Below, piece by piece: positions 56,763-64,000 of a DNA stretch of 64,000 bases (positions are counted from its first letter, which is position 1; each line of letters starts with the position of its first letter). Under the pieces are notes generated by a model that had not been told where the DNA came from, searched no databases, and saw only the letters and a program-made list of their open reading frames with translations. A program made the position numbers and the translations under genes. Source of the DNA: Callaeas wilsoni (taxonomy: Eukaryota > Chordata > Aves > Passeriformes > Callaeidae); contig VWPU01009581.1 of NCBI GenBank assembly GCA_013398955.1, positions 124,001 through 188,000 on the forward strand, read 5' to 3'.

Positions 56763-58062
56763 AGCCAGTTTGGATCTAGGGCACCATTACTTGTTAATCG
56801 GCAAGCTGAATCATCTTTCTGCAGGAGGGATTTCCCATTTTCAGTGATTTCTTCTGCATTGTTTGGCAGCCGCTGCCCCGTGCAACCGTCCTTGTGTCCT
56901 CTGCATCCTCCTGAGTTATTCATGGCCCCACTTTCGCTTCAGCCTGGAATTTAAACTTTCTGATTGATTTCTGGCATCAGTCCTGGCCCCACAACACTTT
57001 GGTGCTGCTTTGGGGCAGACAGAAGTTATTTTCCAGCCTTCTAGCTACTTCAGAAAATCCTGTATTTCAATGTGGCTTTCACACTGGTTTCTCAGTTCTA
57101 TTTTCCTTTGAAGTGTGGTCATCCATTCAAAGAAACTGAATTTGCTCCAGTTTTTCTGGACAACAGAAAGCAGAAGTGCTACAGAACAATTCAGTCACCC
57201 CCAAGGAAAGGAGCTGTGCACAGGGATTATTTTTTCCCAATTTAGGCCTGTGATTTACCTGCAAAAGGCTCGACTTCAATTTCTTTGCATCATCTTGAGA
57301 AAAAGCAAGGTGAAATCTACCCCAGGCTTTTGCTTTGCTTCAGCCCCTAATCAATCTTAGCAGCCATTTATTGCTCCATATTTTACCAAGCAAAAAGAGA
57401 TTATGCCTTAATTATTTCCTCACGTGCCTCTGAGAGTTGAAGGAATAAGGCAAACAGAGGGTCAGTACAAATAATCAGTAAAATGAAAATTAAGACATCA
57501 ATTTTCTCTTCTGTGATCTAGTAATTTAAACCCTGTGTCCTTTTCCAGCTTCACGATGATCACACAACTTTGTTTCCCTGTGTGATGGGTGAACAAGGTT
57601 CCCAGTGGGAGCGGAAGTGGAAAGTGATGTCCAGAGGTTCCTGTTTCTCCTGACTGTTGTAGAATCCTGCCTTACAATAGACGCATAATTATTGGAATTA
57701 GCTGCAGGAAATCTGCTGTTAAAACTGATTTTCACTTTTTTGTTCCCATGTAACTCATAGATGAAAAGATGTTTTGAATCCCCTATGCTGATATTTCTTT
57801 ACAGGGCAACTGGGAAGTCATGGCCCTAAAAATTTGGAATTATTACTGTGAATTTATCCCAGTGTTCAGCTGTTCCAGATTTACTGCCATATGTTGGCCT
57901 TTAGTGCAGCTCCCCCCGTCCCCCACGTTGTTAGCAGCCTCAGGTGTGCAGAATGGCTCCATGAGTCTGTGAATGTGATAAATGTTATCCATTACTGGCA
58001 AGATTGTTCCACGTCTCACTGCAGTTGGTTTCACTACAGAAATGCTTCCAGTAAAGCAGGCC
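56763..58062. other. 1.3-kb unique non-coding stretch
   Basis: No transposon or exon recognised. 57480-57760 is repeat-free and could be a conserved non-coding element by composition only. Confidence 0.45.
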
Positions 58063-58089
58063 TTTTATTTATTTATTTATTTATTTATT
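58063..58089. repeat. (TTTA)n microsatellite
   Basis: Six to seven tandem TTTA units, ending just before CCGCGCG. Confidence 0.95.
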
Positions 58090-58707
58090 CCGCGCGTTTC
58101 TATGATTTCACAATTTCTCTGGCCAGTGCACTTTTCATTAGTTTTTAGTTATTAAAGAAGTTATCCAGTGCTGTTTTCAAATTAAATCCATTGCCTGCTC
58201 TCCTCAGGGATCTCACCAGGAAGATGGCTTGTGATGTGCGTTTGAAACCCTTCAGCTTGGCCAAGTGGGTGCAGACCAGGAGAGCAGAGGGAGCTCCTGA
58301 TCCTTCAAGTCCTTCTCCCGCACGATCTCAGAGAAAGCACCGTGTGCAAGGAATGATCTTTGAGGGGTTGAAGTAGTTGCTGGAGTTCCTAGAGTTTCTA
58401 GAGAGGGAATAAGTCGTGCCAGGGATCATAATTATTATTTTTTTCAGTGTCCTGCAGCCTTCCCTGCACTGGTTAATGTATCAGCGCATCATCAAGTCTC
58501 CCATCCTCATGTGAGGGGCTGTGGAGCTACTTCAAAACCCACCAGCCACTGTTTCCCTTTGGAAGCCACTGTGCTATAAAAGGGAGAGCATCCTTCTGAT
58601 TTCAAAAGCTCCTCTGAAACTCCCAAAGCCCCTTATGCCAAATGAAATCATGTTTTAAATGCAAGTAAATACCAGCTCTGGCTGAAATTCCAATGAACAG
58701 GCTGTGG
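58090..58707. other. Unique non-coding sequence
   Basis: No repeat or exon recognised in about 600 bp. Confidence 0.4.
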
Positions 58708-58884
58708 AGGGAAGAGGAAGAGGAAGAGGAAGGGGAAGAGGAAGAGGAAGAGGAAGGGGAAGAGGAAGAGGAAGAGGAAGGGGAAGAGGAAGAGGAAGAG
58801 GAAGGGGAAGAGGAAGAGGAAGAGGAAGGGGAAGAGGAAGAGGAAGAGGAAGGGGAAGAGGAAGAGGAAGAGGAAGAGAAGAGA
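58708..58884. repeat. GGAAGA array with strict 24-bp higher-order period
   Basis: The array is built from GGAAGA hexamers with a GGGG interruption every 24 bp (GGGG starts at 58732, 58756, 58780, 58804, 58828 and 58852). The unit is therefore four hexamer equivalents, with the variant repeated in perfect register. The plus strand translates as seven Glu and one Gly per unit. This is a repeat translation, not a gene. Confidence 0.97.
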
Positions 58885-59077
58885 AGAGAAAAGAGGAGAA
58901 TCAATCATAGAATCTCCCTGTGACTTTTCCTTGCCCTAATGAGAGTTACTCTGGGTTTACACCCACCTGAAGAAACAAGGGAGCCTAAAGCCCTTGTGGG
59001 AGAGATATGAAGATGTTGTTGTTTTGTAAAGGAAAATACCTAAGAAAATTTAGCAAGGGAAGTGCTGATGAACCCAT

Positions 59078-59150
59078 GAATCATAGAATCATAAAATCTT
59101 AGGATGGTTTGGGTTGGAAAGACCATAAAGATCATCTTGTTCCAAAGCCC
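59078..59150 (-). mobile_element. CR1 LINE, short 3' end fragment
   Basis: GAATCATAGAATCATAAAATC, then GGATGGTTTGGGTTGGAAAG and AGATCATCTTGTTCCAAAGC: the reversed CR1 3' terminus with its repeated tail, about 73 bp. Confidence 0.92.
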
Positions 59151-62100
59151 AAATTTTAAATGTTAATGATCCTTCTGCAGGTTCATTCATGGCTGTTCTA
59201 GGCTTAGTGATGGAACATCTTGTCCCTTCTCTAATGATTTGGTTGGGCCGCACTCATTTAATTTTATTTTCAAGGCTGAAAAAGCTGTAAGATCCCTGCT
59301 ATGGGTTGGAAGAATTCATCTCACAGGGACTTCCATATTGCAGTACCTCATCCAAGCCATTGTGTGATGAGCTCTGCAGGGAGAAACCCAAAAATTGGAG
59401 GGGTCTGCTCTAGGACCTGTCTGGGGCTGCAGTGGCTTCAGTTTATTTTCACTTTGTGGTCCCACCACGATGCTGAGGGTGCTCTGGAGCTCAGCAAAGC
59501 AGAGGGTGCTTTTTATTGGATTAGTGCTGTTCCAGGAGGTGCTGTGGCTGCACACTGCCAAGAAATCACATCCTACCTGCTTCAGCTTTCCCAGGCATTT
59601 AATTTCTCCGCAGTGTTTCTGCCTGGCACTGCTTTTGGGTGTTGCTCTGTGTTGCTAAACAGCTGCTCTGTCCCACATCTAAGTGGGCCACCCTCCATTC
59701 TCGAAAAAACCCCTCTGATTCAGAAGAGGGTGTTTTACTCACCCAGTGTGGAGCATTGCTCTCCTCATTTGAGTCTGCAGGGGTCACTTAGAGAGGTCTC
59801 TCTGAAAATGTCTGAACACGTACTGCTCCTTTTCCTCCTCTGTTCCTGTAGCAGCAAGGATTCACACCCATTCCCATCACATTTTCTGCCATTCAGTGGG
59901 CACTGTGGTTCTGCCTGCGTGAGTCCTTCTGCAGAGCAACGGAGAAGAGGGGAGAAAAGCTGCTGTGTTTTCTGTCAGATGGAGTTTGGTAAATAAGTGT
60001 AAATAAGGCTTACAGAGCCATCCACAAGTTTAAAAGGATCCAGCCAGAAATAGCAGGCTGGCAGGGCGGGCTCTGCTCGACAGCATCACCCTTGGCCATC
60101 GAGTTTCTGTTTGTTTTTTTCTTTTCTTTTCGGTGACTGAAGCAAAAGCTGATGGAAGTAAATGTGCGTAAAGGTCCAGGAAGCGACCTGGAAATGAAAA
60201 AGCAAGAAGAAAGGCTCTGAAATTGTTATATCGCAAGCAGGGGCTGGGCAGCTTTCTTTACTCCTACATTTCCTTTTATCTGTGTGTAAGATGCCATTAT
60301 TTTTGTTTGCAGGAGAGCAGGGAAGCTTATCTAACACTCAGATCCATTATGTGACATGTTTTTCATAAATGAATGACAGACGACTTTTTTTTCTGTCGCA
60401 GAGAGGGCTCCCAAAAATGGCTTAGTATAAACTCCTCCATCCAAAAACTTCCCATGGAGCTTTCTGGGAGAGGAGACATCACTCTGGACACGTGCTGAAT
60501 TAAGGGGGCTTTGATCCATGATCCCAGCTGATCTAAAACCTGGACCCATCCCCATGGTCAGAGTGTTATCCAGCAAGACACAGACAAAGACACCTTTTTA
60601 TGGATCTTAAAGAATAATGAAAGATATTTTACAGCCTTCTTAGACCTCTCAATAGGCAGGGATTTCTTTGAAGATGCCAAATAGTTGTCAGAGTGAATTT
60701 GCATTGATTTACAGAGTGTTTGAAATAGCTGGGACTGGAGAGGTTAACAGATACTCTCATTAAAATTCAGTCCTTTAAACTGAAATATCCTGAAATCTGC
60801 TGCACTTCACACCACATGAAAGTGGGTGTAACAGCAACGAAATAAGTTGGAGTTCTTCTCTGCTTAAAGTGTCGGGCAATTTGCAATGCAGCCTGCAATA
60901 TTTTGGTGTGAAGACATCAACTGGCCTTCCTCAGTGCAAACTCGGTGGAGATTTAAATTTACACTGGCAAAAGACCTGGTCTCAGGAGTTCAGCAGATAT
61001 GGGGCAATGCCCAAGAACCACAGTACTCCTAAAGAGTGGCAGAAACCATCAGGTAGGGTAAAAACAAGCTTTGAGCATCCCCTCAGTTTCTTGGTTCCTG
61101 CCAGCCCCATGTACATCTATTTAAAATTGCAACTTCCCTCAGTTAATCATGTCAAAAAAGGCATTTTTACCTCTGGGAACTGTATCTGATGTAACAATCT
61201 TTGCAAAATTGTTAATCCCCGATGTGAATCCCCAAGTAAACTCATTACGGTGCTGGCAGCACAAAATAAGCTCAGACCTTCCATTAATCGCTGCACAAAC
61301 CATGGCAAATTTTGAGCTGAATTTAGATGTATAAGAACATTCCTGGTACTTCAGGGAATAATATACACACAGCTTCAGACATCATGTGAGTGGGTAGCTG
61401 CTGAGCAGAGGAGCCATCCACTAGCTGGTGGTAATTCGTGAACCAGAATTTTGTCATTTACTCATATGGAAGCAGTTCATGCAGAAGCAGCGGGGCCAGG
61501 AAATTGGAATGTGTTAAAAAGAAATTACTCTCAAGGAATATTTTGCTCGTGGTGGTCTCGCCTTTCCCACCAAAGGCTGCCCGGGCAGGTCCTGCTCTCA
61601 TGGCACGGCTGATCAGCACCCATCGGATACAAGGCTCAGCATTTCCACTCCTTCAAGAAATAGAAATGATTGGAGATGTCAACTGAAACAACAACCCGAC
61701 CGCAGAAACCCCAGCAATGCAAAGGACCACGTAGAGAAGCTGAAATGACTGTTAGATACCTGGAGATTTCAATTTGTTCCAGCCTTGGCCCTCTCCAGTC
61801 CACCTCATCAGGGAGCAAGAGAGTATTTTGTGAGGAAAAAAAAAGATAACATGAGTAGTTTCATGCTACATGTCACAGAGAGAGAAAAAAAACAAACGCA
61901 ACCCCGAAAAAACCAACAAAGAAAAACCAGACAGGTAAAGATGTTTGAGTTTTACAGTGTCCTTGTTCTGAAGGTCAGACCTTTCTCCGATGAGGACAAG
62001 GGCAGGGGGAACCTCTTCAGGTCATACATGAGCGCATGTCCAGCTACCTGCAGATCCTCTTCCTGAGCAGATACTGTGAGTCCCTCCCCTGACTCGGTCT

Positions 62101-62231
62101 GTGCTCGTGCTGGCACAGATTTGGAGATCTCAGGACTCAGGAGTAAACTGAGGAGCTCAGTAATTTGACAAGGCAGAAGGAGTCCTATGATCCCAGGTGA
62201 TTTACACCTCCAGACCTCGCTGTACTCCTGG
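59151..62231. other. 3-kb stretch with the window's longest open frame
   Basis: No transposon recognised. A plus-strand frame at 59301..59996 stays open for 231 codons but has no domain I know. It is rich in Ser, Leu and Cys and I see no promoter, so I do not call a gene. Blocks 60120-60330 and 61190-61340 have a mixed, repeat-free composition. Confidence 0.4.
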
Positions 62232-62418
62232 AGGGTGCGGAGGCCCTGGCACAGGTTGCCCAGAGAAGCTGTGGCTGACCCAACCCTGGAAGTGTCCAAG
62301 CCGGGCTGGATGGGGCTTGGAGCAACCTGGCCTAGCAGAAGGTGCCCTGCCCATGGCAGGAAGTTGGGACTCCATGATCTTTAAGGTCTTTTCCGACCCA
62401 TTTTATGATTCTGTGACT
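62232..62418 (+). mobile_element. CR1 LINE, 3' end fragment
   Basis: Sense CR1 from GAGGGTGCGGAGGCCCTGG through CTTGGAGCAACCTGGCCTAG and CCCATGGCAGGAAGTTGGGA to the tail TTTTATGATTCTGTGA. About 187 bp and moderately diverged. Confidence 0.94.
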
Positions 62419-63072
62419 TTCTTCTCAGGAGACAACTCATCTGTTGCCTCCCAAACCGAGACATGTCATAGTTCAGGCAATACCTTGCTCCAAGAACTTC
62501 TCCCAGGTGATGGCATGTGTAGGGCTGCGGTATTGGTCCTTCCCTGGAAATGGGAATTTGGAAGTGGGAGCACTGAAGCAACACAAAGGCATCTGGGTGG
62601 AGTCATCAGCAACACACAGGAGTTGCTTTCCATCTGTCCATGTTTCAGGAAACCTTGCTGCATCCTTGAATATCTGTCCCTGCTGGTCCTCATTACACGC
62701 TGCTCAATTGCTTTGGAGACAAAATAGCAATTTCTTAATGCTCCATTTCCCCTCCTCCCCCTTTTTTTTTTGCTGCATTTGTCTGAAATTAAATTCAAAT
62801 TTTAAATCACTGGATGATTTATCACCTTTTTCTAATGGGCAGTCTCTCCCTGGTTAAACAGATGATTTACCTGTAGCTTCACCCCTCAGGGAATGAAAGT
62901 GTCCTGGATGTTTTGGGGTCTTTCTTAGAAGCTGGTGAGCAGTGGAAAAGTCCCCAACTCCTATGATTTAAAATTCAGAATTCACACCACTTCAGGGAAT
63001 TTTTACTTTTTCCAAAGGTGTTATGGACTGTCCCTTCTCCGTGCTGAGTTAGGATGTCAGTGTGGTCATTGT
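62419..63072. other. Unique non-coding sequence
   Basis: Nothing recognised. A T-rich run lies at about 62761..62770. The 176-codon plus frame 62197..62727 starts inside the preceding CR1 and is not a gene. Confidence 0.4.
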
Positions 63073-63216
63073 GGTACAGGGAAGTGGTTGGATCACCATC
63101 CCTGGGGGGTATTTAAGACCTGTAGATGTGGCACTTGGGGACATGGCTCAGTGGTGGACTTGGCAGCGCTGAGGTTGGACTCAGTGATTTTTTCAACCCA
63201 AATGATTCTTTGGTTT
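63073..63216 (+). mobile_element. CR1 LINE, 3' end fragment
   Basis: Sense CR1: ACAGGGAAGTGGTTGGATC, then GTAGATGTGGCACTTGGGG, GTGGTGGACTTGGCAGCGC and the tail AATGATTCTTTGG. This is the 'GTGGCACTTAGGGACATGG' type. Confidence 0.93.
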
Positions 63217-63429
63217 TGGCTTGTTGCCAAATCTGTTTCCTTTGGAGAAGACTGAATCCAAATTGCACCTCAAGGACTGCAAAATAACCTGGGAGCTCAG
63301 TATGGCTGAGAGATTGATTGGCTGTGTCCCTGATCCAAACACTCTGAAAGACTAGGGAAACCAAAGCAAAGGAGGATGTAAGAACCAGCAAAAGAGCTCT
63401 TATATACTCAGTGCAACGGAAACACTTCA

Positions 63430-63488
63430 AGAATCATAGAATCATTAAGGCTGGAAAAGACCTCCACGATCTCCACCTACCAAATCCA
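63430..63488 (-). mobile_element. CR1 LINE, short 3' end fragment
   Basis: AGAATCATAGAATCATTAAGG, then CTGGAAAAGACCTCCACGAT: the reversed CR1 tail, about 59 bp. Confidence 0.88.
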
Positions 63489-64000
63489 AGTAAGTGGGAA
63501 ATTACCACTGTGGTGAACTCAAAAGCAGGCTCGGTGTTCCTGTGAAGAACAGTTGAGCACGATTCAGAGCACAAGACATTTCCACCATCCTGGGCAAATA
63601 GAAATGTGGCTCTGTGAGGTGAGGGAGGATGTAAATCAGTGTTAATTGTTCTGGTCTTTAATAGTCCAGGGCACCAGCCTGGACCAACTTGGGACCAAAG
63701 GGAGCAGTCCCACAAATCAAAGCATAGTTGAGTGCCTTTTGTGAGGGCTCCTCCTGGGTTATCTTGGGCAGGTGACTCCAGCTTGCCCTGGGAAAATATT
63801 CCCAGCAGATCAGGTGGAGCAAAGAGCAGCTGGTGGGAAAAGCTTGGCTTTGAGAACTGGAAAGGGAAATGTGTCAAACACATTTGGGACTTCACTCCCC
63901 AGCCTGCAGAGTGAGACTGAAAGAGGAGACACAAATAAAGCTTTGCATTAAGCCGTCCTTGCTGCTGCTGGAATCTCCTGCTGCTTCTCTCAGACAGCCT
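63489..64000. other. Unique non-coding sequence to window end
   Basis: No repeat or exon recognised. A 166-codon minus frame (63434..63934) ends inside the neighbouring CR1 and has no recognisable domain, so I do not call it. Confidence 0.4.

Noticed and set aside
58693..58923. Acidic poly-Glu protein on the plus strand and Ser/Pro or Leu/Phe-rich frames on the minus strand
   Set aside because: They are direct translations of the GGAAGA array and have no coding sequence beyond it.
62197..62727. 176-codon plus frame
   Set aside because: Starts in a CR1 3' end in a non-ORF2 frame and continues into unrelated sequence; no domain.
63434..63934. 166-codon minus frame
   Set aside because: Runs into a CR1 tail at its end and shows no recognisable domain; most likely chance.
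1..64000. CRISPR arrays, prokaryotic operons, rRNA or organellar DNA
   Set aside because: No spaced direct repeats, operon-like gene packing or rRNA wording was seen. CR1, LTR and SINE content marks this as avian nuclear DNA.

Overview
This window reads as nuclear DNA from a bird, most likely a songbird. Fragments of CR1 LINEs, the dominant avian retrotransposon, are scattered through it on both strands. Position 51432..51578 holds a short element with a tRNA-Ile-like head joined to a CR1-type tail, an architecture known to me from the passerine SINE family TguSINE1. Several avian-type solo LTRs are also present. I find no protein-coding gene that I can support, no functional RNA gene, no CRISPR array and no bacterial or organellar sequence. 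The window is best described as a gene-poor intergenic or large intronic stretch.

Layout: 1-8.5 kb carries eight CR1 pieces, including one much older CR1 at 8245..8538, separated by unique sequence. 8.5-13.4 kb is nearly 5 kb without a recognisable interspersed repeat. 13.4-23.8 kb is repeat-rich: CR1 pieces of up to 500 bp and the first two copies of a 450-bp solo LTR, one of which is inserted inside a CR1. 25.5-31.1 kb has CR1 pieces, a TA/TG microsatellite and a CpG-rich 688-bp LTR of another family with an internal GA run. The third 450-bp LTR, with a perfect 4-bp target duplication, is at 33901..34350. 36.5-41.1 kb lacks recognisable repeats. 41.1-45.6 kb holds the longest and the most scrambled CR1 fragments. 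An old, minus-oriented LTR lies at 48728..49281 and the SINE at 51.4 kb. 53.4-59.1 kb has almost no transposons but contains a 620-bp purine tract around an N, a (TTTA)n run and a 24-bp-period GGAAGA array. The end of the window returns to scattered CR1 pieces.

The open reading frames seen are relics of CR1 ORF2, antisense readings of repeats, translations of simple repeats, or unrecognised stretches with no domain. The most informative items are the three-copy 450-bp LTR family (same length, same promoter-like spacing, and a shared 63-codon antisense frame), the LTR-in-CR1 nesting, the SINE, the exact 203-bp duplication flanking an N (probably an assembly artefact), and several repeat-free blocks whose composition suggests conserved non-coding elements. 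Those last assignments are inference, because I cannot run an alignment.
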